Both the position numbers and the translations under genes were made by a program. DNA of 6,330 bases from Treponema sp. GTDB lineage: Bacteria > Spirochaetota > Spirochaetia > Treponematales > Breznakiellaceae. The notes under the pieces were generated by a model. It was not told where the DNA came from. It did not search any database and was given only the letters and a program-made list of their open reading frames with translations. This document shows, piece after piece, positions 1-5,627 of the stretch. Every line of letters starts with the position of its first letter. Positions within the stretch are counted from its first letter, which is position 1. The DNA is taken from assembly GCA_031280065.1 (NCBI GenBank), contig JAITHH010000286.1, positions 1 through 6,330 on the forward strand. Direction: 5' to 3'.

Positions 1-36
1 GCTTGTATTGTCCCGGTCTTTCGGCTATCGTGGCGC

Positions 37-42
37 AGGAGG
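37..42 (+). promoter_or_regulatory. Shine-Dalgarno site of the uracil permease
   Basis: AGGAGG lies 7 nt before the ATG at 50 and is followed by further purines (AAGGA). It selects this ATG over the in-frame TTG at 8, which would only add 14 residues that do not look like part of the family N-terminus. It is the only strong Shine-Dalgarno site I see before any gene start in the window. Only 49 nt of upstream sequence is visible, so the promoter or any leader regulation cannot be judged. Confidence 0.85.
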
Positions 43-49
43 AAGGAAT

Positions 50-1270
50 ATGCCCCTGTTTGAACGCTTCGATGACCAGTTGAGCCTGTCTAAAAAAATC
101 GTGATAGGGATTCAGCATACGTTTACCATGTTCGGCGCAACGGTGCTCGTGCCGGTCTTGACCGGAATGGACGTATCGGTCGCCCTGTTTATGGCGGGCG
201 CGGGTACGCTGTTTTTCCACCTGATTACCAAGGGCGCGGTTCCCGTGTTTCTGGGCTCCTCTTTCGCGTTTATCGCGCCCATTATCGCCGTCGCCGAGGC
301 CCACGGCATGGCCTACGCCCAGGGAGGCGTCGTCGTGGCGGGCCTCGTGTACCTGCTGGCCGCCGCGCTGGTACGCTGCTTCGGCGCACAGCGCGTTGTC
401 AGCTTTTTCCCGCCGGTCGTTACCGGGCCGATCATCCTGATTATCGGCTTGACCCTCGCGCCAACGGCTGTCGGCAGCGCATCCGAAAACTGGCTCCTTG
501 CCGTCATCAGCTTTTTGATTGTGGCGGGGGTGAGCGTGTTTACCCGGCGCTTTATCCAGGTACTGCCGGTTTTGTGCGGACTCCTGGGCGGCTATCTCGC
601 GGCCCTTATCATGGGGAAGGTGGATTTCGCGCCCTTTGCCCAGGCGCAATGGGTAGGAATCCCCCCTTTTACCCTGGCGAAATTCAACGTTGACGCGGTT
701 ATGACCATCGGCTTCGTGTCCATCGCCACCATGGTCGAACACATCGGCGATGTAGCGGCCATCGGCGCGACCTGCGACAAGAATTTTATGAAGAACCCCG
801 GCCTGCACCGCACCCTGCTGGGAGACGGCCTGGCGACCAGCATTTCCGCGTTCTTCGGCGGCCCGGCCAATACCACCTACTCGGAAAATACCGGCGTACT
901 GGCCCTGACCCGCGTGTATAACCCGGCGGTGATGCGGATTGCCGCCTGCTTCGCCATCCTGCTCGGCGTTATCCCCAAGCTGGGCGCCTTTATCCGCACC
1001 ATACCAAACGCGGTGATCGGCGGCATCTCCATCGTGCTGTTCGGCATGATCGCCTCAATCGGGGCGCGCACCCTGGTGGAAAACCGCGTTGATTTCAAAA
1101 AGCCCCGGAACCTGCTGATTTCCGCCGTCATCCTGGTGCTGGGCCTTGGCGGAACGAAACTTCCCCTCACTATCGGTTCAGTCAAACTCACCGTATCCAG
1201 CCTGGCCCTGGCCGCCATCGCGGGCATCATTTTGAATAAGGCGCTGCCCGCCGGAGACGCCGGTCAATAA
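50..1270 (+). CDS. uraA: Uracil permease, NCS2 (UraA/PyrP-like) family
   Basis: An inner-membrane nucleobase:cation symporter, most likely bringing uracil in for pyrimidine salvage. The 406-residue product is close to the usual length (E. coli UraA is about 429) and is hydrophobic throughout, as expected for the 14-segment NCS2 fold. Family landmarks are visible: QHTFTMFGATVLVP at about 22-35, with the conserved TM1 His at 23; the TM3 signature GSSFAFIAP at 69-77; MVEHIGD at 228-234, whose Glu230 matches the UraA substrate-binding Glu of TM8; and NTTYSENTGVLALTRVY at 274-290, whose Glu279 matches the second binding Glu of TM10. The SEN-TGVLALTRVY form suggests the uracil rather than the xanthine/urate branch, though specificity is inferred. 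The gene ends inside the convergent yhfZ gene (7-bp overlap). No adjacent upp or pyr gene is visible. Confidence 0.93.
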   Translation: MPLFERFDDQLSLSKKIVIGIQHTFTMFGATVLVPVLTGMDVSVALFMAGAGTLFFHLITKGAVPVFLGSSFAFIAPIIAVAEAHGMAYAQGGVVVAGLVYLLAAALVRCFGAQRVVSFFPPVVTGPIILIIGLTLAPTAVGSASENWLLAVISFLIVAGVSVFTRRFIQVLPVLCGLLGGYLAALIMGKVDFAPFAQAQWVGIPPFTLAKFNVDAVMTIGFVSIATMVEHIGDVAAIGATCDKNFMKNPGLHRTLLGDGLATSISAFFGGPANTTYSENTGVLALTRVYNPAVMRIAACFAILLGVIPKLGAFIRTIPNAVIGGISIVLFGMIASIGARTLVENRVDFKKPRNLLISAVILVLGLGGTKLPLTIGSVKLTVSSLALAAIAGIILNKALPAGDAGQ

Positions 1271-2211
1271 ATCTGCGGCGCTTGGCGGCGTTCTTTGACC
1301 GCCGCCTGTCCTTCGGCGATGATCCGGGGGTCGAGATAGGGCTTGAGGATGGCGGCGATGTGGTAATTGTTCGTATTGATGAGTACCGCCGGGGTGATGA
1401 AGTCCGGATCGCCGCCGCTTTCGATGGGGCTTACCGCGACTTTGGCGTCCCGCAGCGATTGATAGTAACGGAATACGAGAAAATCAGCGTCCCCGGCCAG
1501 GAACAGGGCCCAGCAGCTATTGTAGGGGCGCTCGATGATCCGGACGTTTTTCCCCCGGCAGATTTTTTGAGTGAGGTGGTACTGATCGACGGAGGCGGGG
1601 TCCGCGGCAATGGTATCTCCGTCAGCGGGGGCGCTGACTCCGGGCCGGCTGCTGCACAGCACAAAGGGCGGGGAGTACACGCAGCCTTCAAGGCTGGTCA
1701 GTTGCGTCAAGCCGGGGTACTTGGCGCAGAGTCTGCGGGCTCCGGCCAGGGAGGTAACGGCGAAGTCGTAGATGATCCGGGAGAGCGCCGCGCCGCGGTT
1801 GCCTGAGCCGTGGATGAATGCGAAGTGGAAGGGCACGGGAAAGCCGCTCAGAGCGCCGCTGATGCCTGACGCCAGGGAGATGAGATCGCCGGTCATGGGG
1901 GGCGGCATGGTGCCGGTGATGAATTCCATGCCCCCCAGCCGGAAGAGTTCCTCCCGGCGGAGCGCGGTGATATAGGTTCCCATCTTGCCCCGTTTTTCCA
2001 GGCTGACGCCCCCTTTGGCCTGGAGTTCGTCCAGGGCTTTTTGCACGACGCCCCGTGAGGAGCCCAGGCGTCCGGTGAATTCCTGGATGGTGGGCAGTTG
2101 GTCTCCCACGGAACACCCGGCGAGTTCCCGGGCTATCCAGGCGTTGACCAGCCAGGATTTCTTGTACTTGACGGCAAGGCGGCTCAGGAGGGGGCCCTGG
2201 TGTTCTTCCAT
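1264..2211 (-). CDS. yhfZ: YhfZ-family (GntR-like winged-helix) transcriptional regulator
   Basis: A probable DNA-binding regulator of 315 residues, similar in length to E. coli YhfZ (about 300). Residues about 20-82 form a winged helix: VGDQLPTIQEF at 35-45, a recognition region GSSRGVVQKALDELQ at 50-64, and a wing LEKRGKMGTYI at 71-81. The rest (about 95-305) resembles the YhfZ C-terminal domain, which is related to periplasmic-binding-protein folds. Visible features there are PFHFAFIHGSGNR at 127-139, ASVDQYHLTQKI at 206-217, and an RPYNSCWALFLAGDADFLVF stretch at 228-247. The ligand is unknown. In enterobacteria the gene belongs to the yhf cluster, but no other yhf gene is visible here, so its target is not evident; it may act on itself. 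The start is the ATG at 2211 because an in-frame TAA lies 3 codons upstream. No Shine-Dalgarno site is seen. Confidence 0.82.
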   Translation of the reverse strand: MEEHQGPLLSRLAVKYKKSWLVNAWIARELAGCSVGDQLPTIQEFTGRLGSSRGVVQKALDELQAKGGVSLEKRGKMGTYITALRREELFRLGGMEFITGTMPPPMTGDLISLASGISGALSGFPVPFHFAFIHGSGNRGAALSRIIYDFAVTSLAGARRLCAKYPGLTQLTSLEGCVYSPPFVLCSSRPGVSAPADGDTIAADPASVDQYHLTQKICRGKNVRIIERPYNSCWALFLAGDADFLVFRYYQSLRDAKVAVSPIESGGDPDFITPAVLINTNNYHIAAILKPYLDPRIIAEGQAAVKERRQAPQIY

Positions 2212-2217
2212 AGAGAT

Positions 2218-2247
2218 ACTTTATGGGGAAAGGCGTCCGGCTGTCTA
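2218..2247 (-). promoter_or_regulatory. Candidate yhfZ promoter, possibly giving a leaderless mRNA
   Basis: On the minus strand TAGACA (2247-2242, 5 of 6 to TTGACA) is followed after 18 nt by TAAAGT (2223-2218, 4 of 6 to TATAAT). A 16-nt spacing to the overlapping CATAAA is an alternative. Six nucleotides then separate TAAAGT from the ATG, which would place the transcription start at or next to the initiator A. No Shine-Dalgarno site is present. Prediction by eye only. Confidence 0.45.
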
Positions 2248-2297
2248 TGGAAGAGGGGGCCGGGGGGAGCCCCTTGCGAACAGCGCGCCCGGCGGCC

Positions 2298-2545
2298 GGG
2301 TTCAGAGCCTCGACGGGTATGCTCAAAGCGAAGGCGGGCAGGCTCGGAGCCTCGACGGGTATGTTCAGAGTGAAGACGGGTATACTCAGAGCGAAGATGG
2401 GTATGCTCCGAGCGAAGACGGGTATGCTCAGAGCGAAGGCGAGTAGGCTCCGAGCCTAGACGGGCAGACTCGAAGCATAGACGGGTATGCTCAGAGCGAA
2501 GACGGGTATGTTCGAAGCGAAGGCGGGTATGCCCGGAGCATAGCG
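2298..2545. repeat. Degenerate 21-bp tandem repeat array (array 1)
   Basis: Eleven consecutive 21-bp units run from 2315 to 2545 without an indel, preceded by a partial unit at 2298-2314. Each unit begins GGGTATG-like (starts 2315, 2336, 2357, 2378, 2399, 2420, 2441, 2462, 2483, 2504, 2525). A unit consists of a 9-bp 4-1-4 dyad, typically GCTCAGAGC (also GCTCCGAGC, GCTCGGAGC), and a 12-bp segment, typically GAAGACGGGTAT. The array lies upstream of yhfZ. A GC dyad, CCCGGC-G-GCCGGG at 2288-2300, sits at its left edge. Because 21 is divisible by 3, all three plus-strand frames stay open across much of it; I do not consider these frames coding. Confidence 0.9.
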
Positions 2546-2550
2546 TGGTG

Positions 2551-2679
2551 AACAGTTAGTTACCAGGGGAACCGCTGATTACGCAGATGAAAAGGATGGC
2601 ACAGATGAGTAGAAACGACATCAGCGTAGAACCGAAGGTTCGCAATCTGTGTATATCCGCGCCATCTGTGGTTAAAAAG
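2551..2679. repeat. Palindromic interspersed repeat, copy A
   Basis: First of two adjacent direct copies that each begin AACAGTT, continue with a CCAG..GGAACCGC..GATTAC stretch and end near GGTTAAAAAG. Imperfect inverted arms are visible: ACCGCTGAT at 2571-2579 against ATCTGTGGT at 2664-2672 (7 of 9 pair), and CACAGAT at 2600-2606 against ATCTGTG at 2645-2651 (perfect). This copy carries about 20 extra bases in the loop, including the small hairpin GAACC-GAA-GGTTC at 2629-2641. It resembles REP/MITE-like intergenic palindromes with no coding capacity. Confidence 0.75.
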
Positions 2680-2788
2680 AACAGTTGCCAGAGGAACCGC
2701 AGATTACACGGATAAAAAGGATGGCACAGATGAGCAGAAACAGCATCAGTGGTAATCTGTGTATATCCGTGTCATCTGCGGTAAAAAA
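2680..2788. repeat. Palindromic interspersed repeat, copy B
   Basis: Second direct copy of the same repeat, with a nearly perfect hairpin. The 19-base arm at 2696-2714 (ACCGCAGAT, then T, then ACACGGATA) pairs with 2764-2782 at 18 of 19 positions. The inner arms CACAGAT (2725-2731) and ATCTGTG (2755-2761) add 7 more pairs. A third AACAGTT at 2789-2795 restarts the unit pattern but is not followed by a further copy. The minus-strand reading frame here (2672-2854) is judged non-coding. Confidence 0.8.
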
Positions 2789-2920
2789 AACAGTTGTCCA
2801 GACACCACGTCCGGCAAACGCGACCGCAGGGCGTTGAGCCGGAGTATACGGCACGGCGTAGCGCTCGTAATACCCCCTATTAGCACATTTGCGCGAAGGC
2901 TTTAGCCTGAACGGTGCGCG
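2789..2920. other. Non-coding spacer with a small dyad
   Basis: No gene or clear regulatory element is seen in this stretch. The only structure noted is AGGCT-TT-AGCCT at 2897-2908, flanked by GCGC at 2891-2894 and 2916-2919, which could extend a weak hairpin. Confidence 0.5.
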
Positions 2921-2969
2921 GCTGGAGGGACACGTCCCTCCAGACCTCCCGGAGGGCTTGGCTCTGCGC
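2921..2969. repeat. 49-bp GC-rich hairpin repeat, copy 1
   Basis: A perfect hairpin, CTGGAGGGAC (2922-2931) and GTCCCTCCAG (2934-2943) around AC, is followed by CCTCC-C-GGAGG (2945-2955) and the tail GGAGGGCTTGGCTCTGCGC (2951-2969). It aligns without gaps to 6189-6237 at 42 of 49 positions. It sits 8 bp past the end of the PASTA gene and could help stop minus-strand transcription. However, no T-run follows the hairpin, and the other copy is not at a gene 3' end, so a dedicated terminator role is unproven. Confidence 0.8.
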
Positions 2970-2977
2970 TGCGGTTA

Positions 2978-4018
2978 TTACAACTGATCCAGCGAGAGCG
3001 GATCGGTGTAGGGCCGCAGTTCGACACGGTACAGTTCGCGGTTGAGCATCGACAGAATCAGGAAGGAACCAGCCGGAGCGCGGTAGGGGACGCTCAGTTC
3101 CCCGCCGCTGTGGCCGAGTTCCGCCAAAAGCCGGCGCTCCCCCGACGGCAGCAGGGCTTCAAGCCGCACCGGCTGGGGATAAAGATTCTCCGGCAGAAGA
3201 TACGTGAACACCGCAAAGGACTCGCCGTCAGCGGCCTCCGAAGGCGCGGCAAGCGTCAGGGACAGGCGAATCCCCGGCCCCATGCTGGAACCAGGCTCCG
3301 GACTCTGAAACACCACCGTCCCGGGGGGCTCGCCCTCCTGCGCCGGCTGAAGGCTGAAACGGAAACGAATATCGCCGGAGGCCAGACGCGCCAGGGCCTC
3401 GGAATACGAAACCCCGATCAAGTCCGGCGCGCTGATCGTCTTCTGCTCCAAACCCCGGCTCACCACCAGGGTCAGCGATACCGGGCCGGTGAGGGGAGTG
3501 CCCGGCTCCGGACTCTGCTGAAGGATGGTCCCCGCGGCTTCGGATGAAAACTCGTACATGAAGGGCTCTTTGAGGGAGAGAAGCGGCTGGGGCGTTGACG
3601 CGAAGAGGCTGCGCAGGTCCATCTGTACCTCCTCGATGTTCCTGCCCCGGTAATCCTCCACCACGTTCAGCACCGCGCCCCGGCTGACCACGAGCCGTAT
3701 GCGCCGGCCCGCCTTGACGATGGTTCCCGCCTGGGGGTCCTGTTCCAGGATCATGCCCCTTTCACTGGCCGATGGGGAATAACGGAGCTGAATGCGGGGG
3801 TAAAGTTCCTTGGCCTGCAATTCCAGCAGCGCCTCCGTCAAATCCTTGTCCCGGACGTCGGGCACCATGGTCTGCTCCGCCCCTTGCAGCGCCACAAAGA
3901 AGGCCGCCAGCGCCGCGAATCCCGCCAAAACCAGCGCGCCCGCCGCCAAAGAAAGAAAAAGCCGCAAATGGTTTGCCGCATAACCTTCAAGCATATTGAA
4001 ACGTTTGAATTCCGCCAT
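2978..4018 (-). CDS. Membrane-anchored protein with three PASTA repeats
   Basis: A 346-residue protein with a short cytoplasmic N-terminus, one membrane segment (about 19-45) and a large extracytoplasmic part. Three PASTA-like repeats follow. The first is about 50-115 (MVPDVRDKDLTEALLEL through ILEQDPQAGT to VVSRG), the second about 117-189 (ILQQSPEPGT, VVSRG) and the third about 195-257 (APDLIGVSYSEALARL, VVFQSPEPGS). A non-PASTA tail of about 90 residues may be a beta-rich domain. PASTA repeats in serine/threonine kinases and penicillin-binding proteins contact cell-wall peptidoglycan or lipid II. Here neither a kinase nor a transpeptidase domain is attached, so the role is unknown. The start at 4018 overlaps the fmt stop by one nucleotide (TAATG), suggesting translational coupling; an upstream in-frame ATG at 4072 would lie inside fmt and precede no useful domain. 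Last visible gene of the def-fmt operon. Confidence 0.85.
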   Translation of the reverse strand: MAEFKRFNMLEGYAANHLRLFLSLAAGALVLAGFAALAAFFVALQGAEQTMVPDVRDKDLTEALLELQAKELYPRIQLRYSPSASERGMILEQDPQAGTIVKAGRRIRLVVSRGAVLNVVEDYRGRNIEEVQMDLRSLFASTPQPLLSLKEPFMYEFSSEAAGTILQQSPEPGTPLTGPVSLTLVVSRGLEQKTISAPDLIGVSYSEALARLASGDIRFRFSLQPAQEGEPPGTVVFQSPEPGSSMGPGIRLSLTLAAPSEAADGESFAVFTYLLPENLYPQPVRLEALLPSGERRLLAELGHSGGELSVPYRAPAGSFLILSMLNRELYRVELRPYTDPLSLDQL

Positions 4019-4980
4019 TAAAGAAGCCTTGCCCCGATAAAGTCTTTTGCGCCGTTCAGGAAAGCCCGCCATTCCAGCGCCTTCTTCGCCTGGTATTGCA
4101 GCCTGCTCACCGCCAAAATCCCCCCGCCACCTGTTTGTACCAGTATCCCCGCCCCTTTGTCTATGCCCAGCACCGTCCCCGGCGCGGCCTGCCCGCCGGA
4201 ATTCCCCTCAAAAGGGCGGCCCGCCAGGATGAAGAGCTCCCGCTCCCCGTGAAAAGCGGCGCACAGGGGCCAGGGATCGTAGGCCCGGATGCGGGCGTCA
4301 ATGTCCTCCGCGGCAAGCGTCCAGTCAATGCGCCCGTCTTCCCGCCTGACCAGGGGGCAGTAGGTTGCCTGGGCGTGATCCTGGGGCCGCGTGGCGGGAA
4401 TTCCCCCTGAAAAACGCGGGATGAGTTCCTCCAGCATGGCGGCCGCGACTCCGGCGGCAATTCGGCTGAGTTCCGGCGCGGTCTCCCGCCCGCAGAGGGG
4501 AATCCGCTCCTGGGCGAGGATGTCCCCGCTGTCCATCTCCAGGGCCAGCCGCTGGATACTCACCCCGGTTTGCGCGACCCGTCCAAGAATGGCCGCCTGA
4601 ATGGGCGACGGCCCCCGGCAGCGGGGGAGCAGCGAGGGGTGGATGTTGATTCCCCCCAAGGGGAAGACGGACAGAAACTTCGGGCCGAATATCCGTCCGT
4701 ACGCGAAGGACACGAGGAGGTCCGGTTTCAGGGCTGCCGCCGCTTCCCGCGCCTGCTGGCCGAGTTTCTCCGGTTTGAGCAGCGCCGCTTCGGGGTCAGC
4801 CAAAAACTCCCGCGCCGCCCGCACTATAGCGGCTGGCTCCAGGGTTCCGCGCCGTCCCTGACGGCTGTCCGGGCTGGTCAGTACGCCGGCGAGTTCGCAA
4901 ATCCCCCGCCGTTCAAGGGCCGCGAGGGTTTCCAGGGCGGGGATGGCGATGGCAGGGCTTCCGGCAAAAAGAATCCGCAT
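4018..4980 (-). CDS. fmt: Methionyl-tRNA formyltransferase
   Basis: Transfers the formyl group of 10-formyltetrahydrofolate to initiator Met-tRNA in the cytoplasm, enabling bacterial initiation. At 320 residues it matches E. coli Fmt (315). The N-terminal Rossmann-like domain opens MRILFAGSPAIAIPALE. The catalytic segment INIHPSLLPRCRGPSPIQ spans 111-128 and supplies Asn112 and His114; EMDSGDI at 148-154 supplies the catalytic Asp150. The C-terminal OB-like tRNA-binding domain (about 210-320) includes RIDW and the closing LQYQAKKALEWRAFLNGAK stretch. The specificity-loop region (PDSRQGRRGT, 37-46) is a variant of the usual form. The start at 4980 was chosen over an in-frame start at 5190 because the family begins exactly there and the longer version would read through def. 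It begins 2 nt after the def stop and overlaps the next gene by 1 nt. No strong Shine-Dalgarno site, so coupling to def is likely. Confidence 0.95.
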   Translation of the reverse strand: MRILFAGSPAIAIPALETLAALERRGICELAGVLTSPDSRQGRRGTLEPAAIVRAAREFLADPEAALLKPEKLGQQAREAAAALKPDLLVSFAYGRIFGPKFLSVFPLGGINIHPSLLPRCRGPSPIQAAILGRVAQTGVSIQRLALEMDSGDILAQERIPLCGRETAPELSRIAAGVAAAMLEELIPRFSGGIPATRPQDHAQATYCPLVRREDGRIDWTLAAEDIDARIRAYDPWPLCAAFHGERELFILAGRPFEGNSGGQAAPGTVLGIDKGAGILVQTGGGGILAVSRLQYQAKKALEWRAFLNGAKDFIGARLL

Positions 4981-4982
4981 GG

Positions 4983-5471
4983 TCAGGCCCGCTTCCGCTT
5001 TTCGAACTGCGCCAAGAGCCGGTTCCGTTTGGACTCGGGGAGGCGGTCGATGAAGAGTACGCCTTCGAGGTGATCGTATTCGTGGAGGATGATCCGGGCG
5101 AGCATCCCTTCGGCGTCCAGGGTGAAGGGTCTGCCCCGTTCGTTCCACGCCTGAATCCGCACTGCCGCGGGCCGGAACAGGCTGGCCCACAAGCCGGGCA
5201 TGGACAGGCAGCCTTCTTCATACTTGATTTCTTCTTGGGAGGTCATCAGCAGGGAGGGGTTGATGAACACGCGGGGTATATCTTTATCCATGTGTACAAC
5301 GAATATCCGTTCTAAGAGGCCTACTTGGGGGCCGGCGAGGCCGACGCCTTTACCTTGGCGGAGGGCTTGGGTCATTGCTTCGGCCAGGGCTTGGTACTTT
5401 TCGGCGCTGATGGGTTTGATTGGCGCGGCTTTCTGGCGGAGGATTTCGTTTCCGAGGGTGATTATTTCCAT
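4983..5471 (-). CDS. def: Peptide deformylase
   Basis: A metal-dependent hydrolase that removes the N-formyl group from new polypeptides at the ribosome, completing the cycle begun by Fmt. At 162 residues it has the usual length. All three motifs are present: motif 1 GVGLAGPQ at 42-49 (the usual second Ala is Gly here), motif 2 EEGCLS at 85-90 with metal ligand Cys88, and motif 3 HEYDH at 130-134 with metal ligands His130 and His134 and catalytic Glu131. The N-terminus MEIITLGNEILRQKA is typical, which fixes the start at 5471. It is the first gene of the minus-strand operon def-fmt-PASTA and is divergent from the probable recG, with a repeat-filled 813-bp gap between their starts. No Shine-Dalgarno site precedes it. 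Confidence 0.96.
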   Translation of the reverse strand: MEIITLGNEILRQKAAPIKPISAEKYQALAEAMTQALRQGKGVGLAGPQVGLLERIFVVHMDKDIPRVFINPSLLMTSQEEIKYEEGCLSMPGLWASLFRPAAVRIQAWNERGRPFTLDAEGMLARIILHEYDHLEGVLFIDRLPESKRNRLLAQFEKRKRA

Positions 5472-5477
5472 GAGGGT

Positions 5478-5506
5478 ATAGTAACGGCTTTGGGGCGGGG
5501 GTTCCA
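5478..5506 (-). promoter_or_regulatory. Candidate def operon promoter, possibly leaderless
   Basis: On the minus strand TACTAT (5483-5478) lies exactly 6 nt before the def ATG (intervening ACCCTC), with no Shine-Dalgarno site between. A -35 is poor: TGGAAC at 5506-5501 gives 17-nt spacing but only 3 of 6 consensus bases. Overlapping TATACC is an alternative -10 that would place the start inside the gene. The position suggests transcription begins at or next to the initiator A. Confidence 0.4.
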
Positions 5507-5513
5507 GTGCTCT

Positions 5514-5580
5514 GGGGGCGCCGCCCCCACGCCCCCGTTGTGGGGCCCAGGCCCCCCAAACCCCCCACTCGCCAGGCGCG
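5514..5580. repeat. GC-rich double-hairpin repeat
   Basis: Contains the 7-1-7 palindrome GGGGGCG-C-CGCCCCC (5514-5528), then a GCCCCC block, then a second hairpin GGGGCC-CA-GGCCCC (5542-5555), then CCAAACCCCCC. The same order (GGGGG..CCCCC hairpin, GCCCCC block, second hairpin, CCAAACCCCCC) recurs at 6161-6218, so this looks like a diverged member of one dispersed repeat family. Homopolymer runs make coding unlikely. Confidence 0.65.
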
Positions 5581-5612
5581 TTATTTGCAATGAGCGCGTA
5601 GCCAAGCCAACC

Positions 5613-5627
5613 GGGGGCAGCGCCCCC
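5613..5627. repeat. GC hairpin at the left edge of array 2
   Basis: A 6-3-6 hairpin, GGGGGC-AGC-GCCCCC, directly follows the left inverted end (5594-5612) and directly precedes the first 21-bp unit. It mirrors the GC hairpin at 6161-6179 on the other side of the array. Confidence 0.7.

Noticed and set aside
1..49. Pyrimidine-responsive leader or attenuator before the permease
   Set aside because: Only 49 nt are available and no complete hairpin or conserved binding motif can be made out.
1284..1306. Terminator for the uracil permease
   Set aside because: A 7-bp stem with a 9-nt loop and no T-run, inside the coding sequence of yhfZ; may be codon-driven.
2223..2459. Plus-strand open frames across array 1 (three frames open)
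   Set aside because: All three frames are open through the 3-divisible period; no Shine-Dalgarno site and no recognisable domain.
2672..2854. Minus-strand 60-codon open frame
   Set aside because: Lies over palindromic repeat copy B; no ribosome binding site and no family resemblance.
2922..2943. Rho-independent terminator for the def-fmt-PASTA operon
   Set aside because: The hairpin is perfect but has no T-run after it on the minus strand, and a related copy (6189-6237) lies upstream of a gene, so it is better described as a dispersed repeat.
4018..5190. Longer fmt start at 5190
   Set aside because: The extra 70 residues are a frame-shadow of def; family homology begins exactly at the ATG at 4980.
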